Position numbers and translations under genes: made by a program
The notes under the pieces: model-generated
What the model was told of the DNA's origin: nothing
Seen by the model: the letters and a program-made list of their open reading frames with translations, nothing else
Databases searched by the model: none
Shown: piece by piece, positions 7,566-14,714 of the stretch
Numbering within the stretch: position 1 is the stretch's first letter
Layout of the letters: every line of letters begins with the position of its first letter
NCBI GenBank assembly: GCA_937919125.1
Contig: CALFOB010000069.1
Span: 1 to 19,177 of the forward strand
From: an uncultured Micrococcales bacterium
Lineage (GTDB): Bacteria > Actinomycetota > Actinomycetes > Actinomycetales > Microbacteriaceae
Length of the DNA stretch: 19,177 bases
Direction of reading: 5' to 3'

Positions 7566-9121
7566 TTACTCTTCTTCTTTAGTGACTTGGCTACATCTTT
7601 CACTAGCTTGTCTAGTGCTTTATCTTTTGACTTGGTTAGTGCTCCAACTTCAACACTGTCTTTAGAAATCTTCACCCACACTCTTCTTCGAGGAATGATG
7701 AGCATTAAGACTAAACCAAACAAAGTTGTTAGAGCAAAGATAAGTACCCATAAATCCAGTGGGTTATAGGTGATGTCAATAGATGCGAATCTTCTTAGGT
7801 CTTTGAATTCAACAGTTCCTAGATCATTAGGTAGCTTCACTGTTTCACCGTAGGTAAGTTTTAGAGCCTTAGTTCCACTCTTACCTCCAGCTACCTGCTT
7901 CATTGAGTGAGTGTCTAGCTTGTAGGCATTTACAGCCATACCACTATCTAGACCAAGATCTCCAACATAGACGTTCATGGTCATTAGTGGGTTCAAAGGG
8001 AATGGGTGGTTAGAAGTCAGAGCACCTGACTCTAGTTCAGCAGCTGTTGGATAGAAGAAAGCAAGCATTGCGAACTGATCAGGGTTAGCATCAGGAACCT
8101 TGATAGCTCCAAGGGAAGTTAGGTTCCCATCTTGAGGTAGGAAGACAACAGGACCACTGAATGAAACAACTCCGTCTTTATCTCTAACAACTATCTCTGG
8201 AGCATATCCATTACCTGTGATGTAGACCTTAGAACCACCAACAGCGAGAGGTTCATTAACTCTGATTGAGCCTTTGGCTTCAGGGCTGGTTGGTGAATCT
8301 TTAGTTGTTACGGTTGCCTTGAAATCCATTGGCTTTCCGTAGTTATTTGGGTTCTTGAAATCATAGGTTGTCTTAAATGATTCCAGTCTCAAACTAAATG
8401 GTTCTAGGTTGTTCTTATCAAAGAGAAGTCCTGGTGCGAAGTAGTCAAAAGATGCTTCGTTATTAACAAAGGTTTCACCTTCAACTAAAACTCTTTGCCC
8501 TGCATAACTAAGTCCACCACCCAAACCAACTGCGATTAGAACTCCAATTAGCGACAGGTGGAAGAACAGGTTTCCTGTTTCACGAAGGTAACCTTTCTCA
8601 GCTCTAAGTTCATTCTTAGTTGAGATGACTTTGAATTTCCTAGACTTTAGATACTCAATAGCCTTTTCAAGATTCTTCTCACTTGCATCTAACTTCTTGT
8701 AAGAAGGAAGTCTTGAAAGGTTAGTTGGTGCTGCAGGTGGATCAGATTTAAGAGCTTTGTAGTGAACCCCAACTCTTGGAATTACACAACCAATCAAAGA
8801 GATAAACAAAAGAATGTAGATAGCTGAGAACCAGGTTGATGAGTAAACATCAAAAAGTTGGAAGTTATCAAGCCATAGAGCTAAATCAGGATTGTTCTTG
8901 AAGTAGAGAACAACACCATTAGGGTCAGCACTTCTCTGGGGGAAGACAGATCCTGGCACAGAAGCAATAGCTAAGAATAGAAGTAAGAACAGCGCAATAC
9001 GCATGCTGGTTAGCTGGCGCCATAGCCATCTAAGCCATGACTTGAAAGATAGATCAGGAGCTTCAATAGGTTCGCTGTATTCCTTGCGAACTACATATTT
9101 AGATTGCCGGGATGAAGACAC
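7562..9121 (-). CDS. resB: Cytochrome c biogenesis protein ResB
   Basis: ResB is the CcsB partner in system II cytochrome c maturation. The protein has three N-terminal membrane helices (about 43-62, 98-117, 185-207), a large extracytoplasmic domain, and a fourth helix near 450-475 before a basic cytoplasmic end. The conserved KGYLRETGNLFFHLSLIG motif (about 177-194) carries the haem-related histidine. Two GTG codons lie side by side at 9124 and 9121. The ribosome binding site GGAGG sits 3 bases from the first and 6 from the second, so the second (9121) is preferred, giving 519 residues. The start lies 23 bases inside the end of ccdA. The 3' end overlaps ccsB by 4 bases. Confidence 0.9.
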   Translation of the reverse strand: MSSSRQSKYVVRKEYSEPIEAPDLSFKSWLRWLWRQLTSMRIALFLLLFLAIASVPGSVFPQRSADPNGVVLYFKNNPDLALWLDNFQLFDVYSSTWFSAIYILLFISLIGCVIPRVGVHYKALKSDPPAAPTNLSRLPSYKKLDASEKNLEKAIEYLKSRKFKVISTKNELRAEKGYLRETGNLFFHLSLIGVLIAVGLGGGLSYAGQRVLVEGETFVNNEASFDYFAPGLLFDKNNLEPFSLRLESFKTTYDFKNPNNYGKPMDFKATVTTKDSPTSPEAKGSIRVNEPLAVGGSKVYITGNGYAPEIVVRDKDGVVSFSGPVVFLPQDGNLTSLGAIKVPDANPDQFAMLAFFYPTAAELESGALTSNHPFPLNPLMTMNVYVGDLGLDSGMAVNAYKLDTHSMKQVAGGKSGTKALKLTYGETVKLPNDLGTVEFKDLRRFASIDITYNPLDLWVLIFALTTLFGLVLMLIIPRRRVWVKISKDSVEVGALTKSKDKALDKLVKDVAKSLKKKSK

Positions 9122-9821
9122 CACTCACCTCCGAGATGTAGTCGATAACGAACTGCCATAGGCCTGTTAGAAGCAGTAGTCCTAGAACAATAAGTAGGAC
9201 ACCACCTGTGATGTTGAAGGCTCTAATGTTTTTCTTCACAAAACCTATTGACTTAGTTGCCCAGCTGAATCCAGCTGCAGCTAGAACAAAAGGTAGTCCT
9301 AGTCCTATTGAATAAACAGCAGCCAGGAATGCTCCTCTGCCTACAGAACCAGTGTCAAAAGCAAGGTTTAGAACAGCACCTAGGGTTGGGCCAATACAAG
9401 GGGTCCAACCAAGTCCAAAGACGATTCCTAGCAGTGGTGCTCCTACTAAACCAGCACTTGGCTTGATGTTTAGCCTTGATGTTCTTTGAGCAAAATCAAA
9501 TCCACCGATAAGAACAATTCCTAGAAGCAGAACTAGAACACCTGATCCTCTTTGCAACCAGTTCTTTACTTCCCCTGAGAAGATTGAACCTAATCCACCA
9601 AAGCCTGCGCCTAAAGCAACAAACACAGAACTGAATCCTGCAACAAACAGAAGAGATCCAACAACCATTCTTGACTTGGTGTTTGCTGAGCCAGAAACAA
9701 TTCCTAAGTAGGCAGGAAGTAATGGAAGAACGCAAGGACTAAAGAATGAAACCAAACCAGCAAGCAGGGCTATAGGTGCTGCCACCCATAACGGTCCTGT
9801 TGTTATCGCTTCAAAATTCAA
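9099..9821 (-). CDS. ccdA: Thiol-disulfide transporter CcdA
   Basis: CcdA is a membrane protein of the DsbD/CcdA family that carries reducing equivalents from cytoplasmic thioredoxin to the outside, where they keep apocytochrome c cysteines reduced through ResA. Its 240 residues form six helices. The two redox cysteines stand in the paired helix breaks FFSPCVLPLLPAYLG (Cys30) and GLGWTPCIGPTLGAVL (Cys142), exactly as the family requires. The start is TTG, overlapping the resA stop in a TTGA junction, with GAAGG nine bases upstream. The gene sits between its redox partner resA and the haem ligase gene resB. Confidence 0.93.
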   Translation of the reverse strand: MNFEAITTGPLWVAAPIALLAGLVSFFSPCVLPLLPAYLGIVSGSANTKSRMVVGSLLFVAGFSSVFVALGAGFGGLGSIFSGEVKNWLQRGSGVLVLLLGIVLIGGFDFAQRTSRLNIKPSAGLVGAPLLGIVFGLGWTPCIGPTLGAVLNLAFDTGSVGRGAFLAAVYSIGLGLPFVLAAAGFSWATKSIGFVKKNIRAFNITGGVLLIVLGLLLLTGLWQFVIDYISEVSGVFIPAI

Positions 9822-10390
9822 TCTGCTGAACCTTCTTTGATAACTGAAGTGATTAGTGCTTTAAGTGTTGACTTCTCAGCGATACCAAGAACTCTTGCAG
9901 CAGGTCTTCCTTCTCTATCAATAACCAGTGTTGTTGGAACTGCTGAAGGACTAACTACTCCTGTGAAGGCTAGAACAACATCACCAGTGTTTGCATCCAT
10001 GATGCTTGGGAAGTTGATCTTGAACTTTCTCTTGAAAGCATTTGCTGTGTCAGCACTATCTCTAACGTTCACTCCAACAAACTGAACTTGTCCTTCAAAC
10101 TCATTTGCTAGCTCCACTAGATCTGGGGTTTCAACTCGACAAGCAACACATGCTGCGTACCAGAAGTTAATGACAGTAATTACTCCTTGAAGATTTTGAG
10201 AACCTAATGGCAACCCATCATTAGCAATACCGCTCCAGGCAACAGCTTCTGCTCTATTAGCTGGTTTGATTTCAGTTACAGTTCCATCACCTGATTGGTA
10301 AGTGGTGTTCATGGCAGGTGTCTCTGTGCAGGCAGTCAGAGAACCAAGGGCAAGCGATAGTGCAGCTATTGCTAATACTGTTCTTCTCAC
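9818..10390 (-). CDS. resA: Thioredoxin-like lipoprotein ResA (TlpA family)
   Basis: ResA reduces the disulfide of the CXXCH motif in apocytochrome c before haem attachment. The 190-residue protein begins with a lipoprotein signal peptide (basic MRRT, hydrophobic core, lipobox LTAC with Cys21), so it is expected to be anchored on the outer face of the membrane. The thioredoxin fold shows the active site FWYAACVACR (CVAC, Cys81 and Cys84) and the cis-proline in AVPTTLVID (Pro152). It starts with GTG, and this overlaps the TGA of the upstream phosphoglycerate-mutase-like gene in a GTGA junction. It hands electrons between ccdA and the substrate handled by resB/ccsB. Confidence 0.93.
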   Translation of the reverse strand: MRRTVLAIAALSLALGSLTACTETPAMNTTYQSGDGTVTEIKPANRAEAVAWSGIANDGLPLGSQNLQGVITVINFWYAACVACRVETPDLVELANEFEGQVQFVGVNVRDSADTANAFKRKFKINFPSIMDANTGDVVLAFTGVVSPSAVPTTLVIDREGRPAARVLGIAEKSTLKALITSVIKEGSAD

Positions 10391-11022
10391 ACTGCACCCT
10401 TATCTATAGAAGCAAGGTTAGAAGCTGGATCTAGATAGCCAACTTCAACTAGCTTGCCGTCCTGTATTTCAAAAGTTGTGATGCTAGATAAAGCGCATCG
10501 TCTTTTTCTAGGGTCGTGCATTAGCTTCTTACCGTTGCTACTTAGGTGCATTACCCAGATAGGCAACTGGTGAGTTACTAAGACAACATCACCGTCTAAT
10601 ACTGACTCAGCGGCCTGAATAATTGCTGAATGCATTCGAGCAATGATCTCTTTGAAGGACTCTCCCCAGGCTGGCTTAGCTGGGTTTCTGAAGTGCCACC
10701 ACCAGTGAGGTTTAGTAGCAATAGCTTTGACGCTTAGCTTTCTGCCTTCAAATACGTTGTATGGCTCAATAAGGAGCTCGTTGGTTTTAGCATCAATCCC
10801 AAATAGCTCTTCTATTGGTTTAGCTGACTCTTGAGCTCTAACTAAAGGAGAGGTGTAGATAGCGGAAACCTTGATGCCCATGGCCTTTAGTTGTTCTGCT
10901 GCCTCTTTAGCCATTAGATGGCCTGTTTCTGAGAGGTGAAAGTTAGGAAGCCTGCCGTATAGGACACCAGAAGGGTTATGAACCTCTCCATGGCGAACTA
11001 GATGGATACGTTTTGCGGGCAT
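10387..11022 (-). CDS. Histidine phosphatase family protein (phosphoglycerate mutase-like)
   Basis: This is a 211-residue member of the histidine phosphatase (phosphoglycerate mutase) superfamily. The phosphate-accepting histidine is in LVRHGEVHNPSG (Arg10, His11), followed by LYGRLPNFHLSETG, Arg62 in SPLVRAQESA, Glu86 in LLIEPYNVFEG, and the second catalytic histidine in VLVTHQLP (His151). The substrate cannot be read from the sequence. Genes of this kind commonly lead the resA-ccdA-resB-ccsB operon in actinobacteria, without a proven role in cytochrome c maturation. It heads the operon, with TAGACT (11030-11035) seven bases from the ATG, and is divergent from aspS. Confidence 0.85.
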   Translation of the reverse strand: MPAKRIHLVRHGEVHNPSGVLYGRLPNFHLSETGHLMAKEAAEQLKAMGIKVSAIYTSPLVRAQESAKPIEELFGIDAKTNELLIEPYNVFEGRKLSVKAIATKPHWWWHFRNPAKPAWGESFKEIIARMHSAIIQAAESVLDGDVVLVTHQLPIWVMHLSSNGKKLMHDPRKRRCALSSITTFEIQDGKLVEVGYLDPASNLASIDKGAV

Positions 11023-11080
11023 GGCATCAAGTCTATCGCCCGCTAAACTTGGGGTTTAGGCATCAAGAACAAGGGACAAA
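11023..11080. promoter_or_regulatory. Divergent promoter region, phosphatase-cytochrome operon (-) and aspS (+)
   Basis: On the minus strand TAGACT (11030-11035) lies 7 bases from the ATG at 11022, a leaderless arrangement. On the plus strand TAAACT (11044-11049) would start transcription near 11056. That gives aspS a leader of about 30 bases with a ribosome binding site AAGGGA (11071-11076) ten bases before the ATG at 11087. The two -10 elements are 8 bp apart. Confidence 0.5.
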
Positions 11081-11086
11081 TAAATC

Positions 11087-12394
11087 ATGCGCGAACGCAT
11101 TCTGGTCAAAGATTTAGCACAAAGTGAAGATGGCCCAGTAGTCATCGGTGGCTGGGTTGAGACCCTCAGAGACCAAAAGAGAATCCAGTTCATCGTCCTT
11201 AGAGACGAGACCGGATCTGTTCAGGTCACCTACCCAAGACGTGAAGAAGTTGATGCCCTAGCCGATACTGTTTCAACCCTTACCTCAGGAAGCTTTGTCT
11301 GGGTAACCGGACGTCTAGTTCACGATGAAAGAGTGAAACTTGGCGGCATTGAGATTCAGCTTGATGGCCTAGAGGTTGTTACCCTAGCTGACCCTGAAAC
11401 CCCTATTGCCGAAGATTCAGGTATTGATAAGCGTTTGGACTGGAGATTTATTGATCTTCGTCGTCCAGAGATGAACCTAGTGTTCAGAGTTCAGACCACC
11501 ATTGAGCATGCCTGGAGAACCTACTGGGTAAACAATGGCTTCATTGAGATTCACTCTCCTAAGCTGATGAGCTCTCCTTCAGAGTCACATGCAGAGCTAT
11601 TCAAGATGGAATACTTCGAAACTGTTGCCTACCTAGCTCAATCTCCTCAGTTCTATAAGCAGATGGCGATGATGGCAGGATTCGGTCGAATCTTTGAGAT
11701 TGGCCCTGTGTTTAGAGCAGACCCTTCTTTCACCTCTCGTCACGCAACAGAGTTCACCTCTGTTGACATGGAAGTTTCATACATTGAATCTCACGAAGAC
11801 ATCATGAAGATTCAAGAAGACCTAATGGTTGCAGCTATCACTGCTGTGAAAGAACAGCACGGTGAAGAAATCAAGAGGCTCTTTGATGTTGATGTTGTTA
11901 TCCCAACAACACCTTTCCCACGTATTCCTCTAGCTGAAGCAATTGACATTGTTGCTAAGCGCGGTCACGAGATTACTCGTGGTGGAGATATGGACCCTGA
12001 AGGTGAAAGACAGATTGCAGCTCACGTAGCTGAAACCTACAACCACGAGTTTGTCTTCTTAACTGACTACCCATCATCTGTTCGTCCGTTCTATCACATG
12101 CGTCACGCTGACAACCAGAACCTAACCAACAGCTATGACCTAATCTGGCGTGGAACCGAGATCACCACAGGTGCTCAACGTGAACACAGACTAGAAGTTC
12201 TTGTTGAGCAGGCTAAGTCAAAGGGACTAGACCCAGCTGGTCTTCAGTCATACATGGACTTCTTCAAGTACGGTGCCCCATCACACGGTGGATTCGGGAT
12301 GGGTCTTCTAAGAGTTGTAATGCTTCTACTTCACGAAACAAACATTCGTGAAGTTGGTTACCTATTCCGTGGACCTAACCGCCTAGAACCGTAA
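11087..12394 (+). CDS. aspS: Aspartyl-tRNA synthetase, archaeal/eukaryotic type
   Basis: AspRS charges tRNA-Asp, and in non-discriminating forms also tRNA-Asn. At 435 residues it lacks the large GAD insertion of the usual bacterial enzyme of about 590 residues and corresponds to the shorter archaeal-type form. An N-terminal OB-fold anticodon domain (about 17-100, GGWVETLRDQKRIQFIVLRD) precedes the class II core: motif 1 near GFIEIHSPKL (151-160), the aspartate-site QSPQFYKQM (185-193), motif 2 in EIGPVFRADPSFTSRHATEF (204-223) and motif 3 in GGFGMGLLRVVM (401-412). Motif 3 keeps its arginine (Arg409), but the acidic residue normally before it is Leu408. The gene has a normal leader and ribosome binding site. 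The next gene begins 3 bases after its stop. Confidence 0.92.
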   Translation: MRERILVKDLAQSEDGPVVIGGWVETLRDQKRIQFIVLRDETGSVQVTYPRREEVDALADTVSTLTSGSFVWVTGRLVHDERVKLGGIEIQLDGLEVVTLADPETPIAEDSGIDKRLDWRFIDLRRPEMNLVFRVQTTIEHAWRTYWVNNGFIEIHSPKLMSSPSESHAELFKMEYFETVAYLAQSPQFYKQMAMMAGFGRIFEIGPVFRADPSFTSRHATEFTSVDMEVSYIESHEDIMKIQEDLMVAAITAVKEQHGEEIKRLFDVDVVIPTTPFPRIPLAEAIDIVAKRGHEITRGGDMDPEGERQIAAHVAETYNHEFVFLTDYPSSVRPFYHMRHADNQNLTNSYDLIWRGTEITTGAQREHRLEVLVEQAKSKGLDPAGLQSYMDFFKYGAPSHGGFGMGLLRVVMLLLHETNIREVGYLFRGPNRLEP

Positions 12395-12397
12395 GCA

Positions 12398-12736
12398 ATG
12401 TTCGAACGCTCTTCTCAAATACAAGGCGTGAATGCCTCGTATACAGAAGCACAGCAAGAACAATACAAAGCCCAGCATGAAGCAATAGCTAAAGCTATTT
12501 CCGATCAAAAGCGTAAGGGTGCTCAGTTTGACGATGTTGATGTTCAGAAACTAATTGCTGATCACTACGCATTTGTGAAGCAGTTCTGGACCCCTAACCG
12601 ACAGGCTTATAAAGCTCTAGCTCTTACATATGTATTAGACCCAGCATTTGAAGCAACCTATGAAGCATTCGAAACTGGACTAGCTAAATACATAAAGAGT
12701 GCAATTGAGATTTGGGCTGATGAGAACTTGTCGTAA
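12398..12736 (+). CDS. Stand-alone TipAS-like antibiotic-recognition domain protein
   Basis: This 112-residue all-helical protein resembles the TipAS domain (Pfam PF07739). That domain is the drug-binding half of the Streptomyces regulator TipA, which recognises thiopeptides such as thiostrepton. The recognisable core is DHYAFVKQFWTPNRQAYKAL (about 55-74), then YVLDPAFEATYEAF and GLAKYIKSAIEIWAD at the end. There is no MerR-type DNA-binding domain, and the preceding gene is aspS, so it is not half of a broken tipA. There is no cysteine anywhere, so covalent capture of a thiopeptide by cysteine, as in TipA, is not possible. It follows aspS by 3 bases and is probably co-transcribed. Non-covalent ligand binding or sequestration is an inference; the ligand is unknown. 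Confidence 0.7.
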   Translation: MFERSSQIQGVNASYTEAQQEQYKAQHEAIAKAISDQKRKGAQFDDVDVQKLIADHYAFVKQFWTPNRQAYKALALTYVLDPAFEATYEAFETGLAKYIKSAIEIWADENLS

Positions 12737-12755
12737 TTCCGGCTTCGATGAAGTT

Positions 12756-13163
12756 TTAACCCTCGTGTTTTGACCAATCTAAAACTTGAAGGCCTGGAAC
12801 TCGTTTAAAGTGTTTAACGTTACCCGTTATTAGGACTGCTCCTTGAGACAAGGCATGTCCCGCAATCATAGGATCCACGTTGCCTATTCCAATTCCCTTG
12901 CGAGATAACTGGCCAACTACCATTCCAGAATATTCAGCTGCTCTCTTGTCAAAGGGAATGACTTCAATCATTGAGGTAAACAACTTAAGGGTTGATAAAG
13001 CTCTTGGGCCAATGTTTTCACTATTTGCTCCTGACCAAAGTTCGTGAGCGACTATGGCTGACATTGCTAGATCTTCGATGTTTGCTAACTCAAAGTTCAA
13101 AAGAGAATTTCGTTGAAGCCTCATAACGTCGATAATGGTGCTGGAATCTAGGTGGTACTTCAT
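12756..13163 (-). CDS. vapC: PIN-domain toxin VapC
   Basis: This is a 135-residue PIN-domain ribonuclease, the toxin of a type II toxin-antitoxin pair; VapC toxins typically cut tRNA or rRNA and stop translation. The acidic metal-binding set is visible: Asp6 in MKYHLDSSTIIDVMR, Glu41 in VAHELWSGA, Asp97 in GNVDPMIAGHA, and Asn115 in LITGNVKHF, the family's usual fourth position. The length is normal and the gene looks intact. Its ATG overlaps the vapB TGA in an ATGA junction, so toxin translation depends on antitoxin translation. It is convergent with the TipAS-like gene, 19 bases away. The target RNA cannot be predicted from sequence. Confidence 0.9.
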   Translation of the reverse strand: MKYHLDSSTIIDVMRLQRNSLLNFELANIEDLAMSAIVAHELWSGANSENIGPRALSTLKLFTSMIEVIPFDKRAAEYSGMVVGQLSRKGIGIGNVDPMIAGHALSQGAVLITGNVKHFKRVPGLQVLDWSKHEG

Positions 13164-13507
13164 TCAGAATCCCTGAAAAACTTTGCAACATCTGGATTGA
13201 TTCTCGCCATAGATTTATCACGCTTCCGGCCTAGAGTCTTTATTTCGTCGAGCTCTTCTTTGGTCAAAGCTTCCACTTGAGCCATGAAGGCTGCCTTCAT
13301 TGACGCCTTATCCATTGGCCTAATCAAAACAGTCCCTGACTCTTCATCAAAAGAAATTCTTACCTCGTCAGTATCGAATCTCATGGCCGCTGGAATTCGG
13401 ATTGCCTGGCTTCCACCGTTCATAAAGACTTTTCCAACTACAGATGCGGATTCCTTGGTTAGTTCAGGGGTTGCAGCCTCTAATTGTTTAATCACTTTTT
13501 TGCTCAT
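13160..13507 (-). CDS. vapB: AbrB-type antitoxin VapB
   Basis: This 115-residue antitoxin has a SpoVT/AbrB swapped-hairpin DNA-binding domain (about 24-64, with KVFMNGGSQAIRIPAAMRF and LIRP). Its charged C-terminal arm (about 70-115) would bind and neutralise VapC. It is longer than many VapB proteins because of an N-terminal extension of about 22 residues. The start at 13507 is supported by the ribosome binding site AGGGG seven bases upstream. Unlike most first genes here it has a short leader. It should repress its own operon through the repeats at 13533-13562. The pair sits between unrelated housekeeping genes and may be a later insertion, though no element ends are visible. Confidence 0.9.
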   Translation of the reverse strand: MSKKVIKQLEAATPELTKESASVVGKVFMNGGSQAIRIPAAMRFDTDEVRISFDEESGTVLIRPMDKASMKAAFMAQVEALTKEELDEIKTLGRKRDKSMARINPDVAKFFRDSE

Positions 13508-13525
13508 TTCTTGGCCCCTAAACCA

Positions 13526-13562
13526 TCGCTAGATTGTCGTATAGACATATCGTATAGACAAT
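13526..13562 (-). promoter_or_regulatory. vapBC promoter with repeated operator
   Basis: TCGTATAGACA occurs twice in direct orientation (13537-13547 and 13550-13560), spaced by 13 bp. Outer arms ATTGTC (13533-13538) and GACAAT (13557-13562) form an inverted repeat. On the minus strand TTGTCT (13556-13561), a 17-base spacer and GACAAT (13533-13538) could serve as -35 and -10. The repeats therefore fill the spacer of the promoter, as expected of an autoregulated toxin-antitoxin operator. Confidence 0.55.
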
Positions 13563-13582
13563 TAAATAGAAGTCAAGAGAAA

Positions 13583-13870
13583 TTAGAGAACGAACTCGTC
13601 CAAAGCCCCTCTGAGCCTTACTGGATCTATGCGCCAGTAGTTATGGACTTTGCCATTGATTAGAAGTACCGGGACTTCTTCTGAGTACTTGTTCCATAGC
13701 TCTTCATCAACCAAGATGTCGTGCTCAACAAGGTTGACTTGGATATGTCTGGCTACCCCTGTGTATTCGGCTCTAAAGGCCCCAACAACTGCATTGACTG
13801 TGACCCTGGCTTCATCACATAGATGACAGCCAGATTTGCCTATAAGGGTCAGGTCAATCGTTGTGCTCAT
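13583..13870 (-). CDS. Glutaredoxin-like (DUF836) thiol-redox protein
   Basis: This is a 95-residue thioredoxin-fold protein. The active site SGCHLCDEA (Cys15 and Cys18, CHLC) follows the first strand IDLTLIGK, and the cis-proline stands in EEVPVLLING. This fits the DUF836/glutaredoxin-like family, often placed near HAD phosphatases or redox genes in actinobacteria. It probably reduces or carries thiols in the cytoplasm, perhaps with mycothiol in this phylum, but its partner is unknown. It is divergent from the HAD-IB gene. TAATCT (13877-13882, minus strand) ends 6 bases before the ATG. A GGAG within that spacer is only two bases from the ATG, too close for usual ribosome binding. Confidence 0.85.
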   Translation of the reverse strand: MSTTIDLTLIGKSGCHLCDEARVTVNAVVGAFRAEYTGVARHIQVNLVEHDILVDEELWNKYSEEVPVLLINGKVHNYWRIDPVRLRGALDEFVL

Positions 13871-13909
13871 GACTCCAGATTATTCGGTTTCTCTGCCTAG
13901 ACTAGACAG
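13871..13909. promoter_or_regulatory. Divergent leaderless promoters, glutaredoxin-like (-) and HAD-IB (+)
   Basis: On the minus strand TAATCT (13877-13882) lies 6 bases from the ATG at 13870. On the plus strand TAGACT (13898-13903) lies 6 bases from the GTG at 13910. The -10 elements are 15 bp apart and the start codons 40 bp apart, the same geometry as at 1996/2036. The minus strand also reads TAGTCT at 13899-13904, a possible second start. Confidence 0.6.
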
Positions 13910-14653
13910 GTGCCTAAAACCCCTAAGAAGCAAGCAGCGGCTTTCTTCGATGTCGACAACACGCTAGTGCGTGGGTCGACAAGCTATCAGTTTGGCAAAG
14001 AGGCTTACAGCCGCAGATTCTTCACTCGCAAAGACTTCATCGCTTTCGCTTGGCACCAGATCGTCTTCCTAACTAAAGGTGAGACTGAGCACATGCTTTC
14101 AGCCATCAAGGACAGAGCTCTTGGGTTGGTTAAGGGCCGTGAATACTCACAGATGATGGCTCTTGTTTCTGATGTTTACACTTCAAACATCAAGCCCAAG
14201 GTTTGGCCTGAAACAGCTCGTCTTGCTCAGCAACACATTGCAGCAGGAAGAGAAGTTTGGTTAATCACAGCAGCACCTCAAGAGATGGGTGAAGAGATTG
14301 CTAGAGCACTTGGACTAACCGGTGCTCTTGGAACCAAGCTTGAACACATCGATGGAATTCTTACAGGCAATCTAGTTGGTAAACCTCTACATGGTAAAGA
14401 AAAACCTAAGGCCATCAAGAAGCTGGCTAAAGAGCGTGGCTTCAGCCTCAAGAAGTCTTTTGCATACAGCGACAGCCACAACGATCTTCCGATGCTCACT
14501 CTTGTTGGTCACCCTGTAGCAGTAAACCCAGACAAGCTACTAAAGATTTATGCCAAGTCTGCTGGCTGGAAGATTTATGATTTCAAGCGTAGAGACCTTC
14601 GTCTTCAAAAGAAGACTGTCAAAAAAGAAATCAAGATCGGTAAACGCGGTTAA
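13910..14653 (+). CDS. HAD-IB family phosphatase (SerB-like)
   Basis: This 247-residue phosphatase belongs to HAD subfamily IB, which includes phosphoserine phosphatase SerB and related hydrolases. Motif I is FFDVDNTLV (nucleophile Asp14, acid Asp16), motif II Thr120 in VWLITAAPQE, motif III Lys163 in LHGKEKPKAI, and motif IV AYSDSHNDLPML (Asp188, Asp192). The cap between about 20 and 100 is helical. The C-terminus is rich in lysine and arginine (about 222-247). The substrate is not determined; phosphoserine or a lipid phosphate are family possibilities. The start is the GTG placed six bases after TAGACT, without a ribosome binding site, so the mRNA is probably leaderless. It ends just before the bS22 terminator. 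Confidence 0.88.
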   Translation: MPKTPKKQAAAFFDVDNTLVRGSTSYQFGKEAYSRRFFTRKDFIAFAWHQIVFLTKGETEHMLSAIKDRALGLVKGREYSQMMALVSDVYTSNIKPKVWPETARLAQQHIAAGREVWLITAAPQEMGEEIARALGLTGALGTKLEHIDGILTGNLVGKPLHGKEKPKAIKKLAKERGFSLKKSFAYSDSHNDLPMLTLVGHPVAVNPDKLLKIYAKSAGWKIYDFKRRDLRLQKKTVKKEIKIGKRG

Positions 14654-14655
14654 AG

Positions 14656-14680
14656 AAAAACCCGCAGGATAACCTGCGGG
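14656..14680 (-). terminator. Rho-independent terminator of bS22, possibly shared with the HAD-IB gene
   Basis: CCCGCAGG (14661-14668) and CCTGCGGG (14673-14680) form a perfect 8-bp stem with the loop ATAA. On the minus strand it is followed by TTTTTCTTT, a good T-run, so it ends the bS22 transcript. On the plus strand the tail is only CTCTTCTC, so it would stop HAD-IB transcription less well. Confidence 0.8.
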
Positions 14681-14714
14681 CTCTTCTCGCTCTTTGAGCT
14701 AAATCGTGAAGTGT

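Noticed and set aside
12737..12755. A terminator between the TipAS-like gene and vapC
   Set aside because: The only stem, CTTC-GAT-GAAG followed by TTTT, is four base pairs and too weak to call.
12756..13507. vapBC as cargo of a mobile element
   Set aside because: No transposase, integrase, terminal repeat or target duplication is visible around the pair; late acquisition remains only a possibility.
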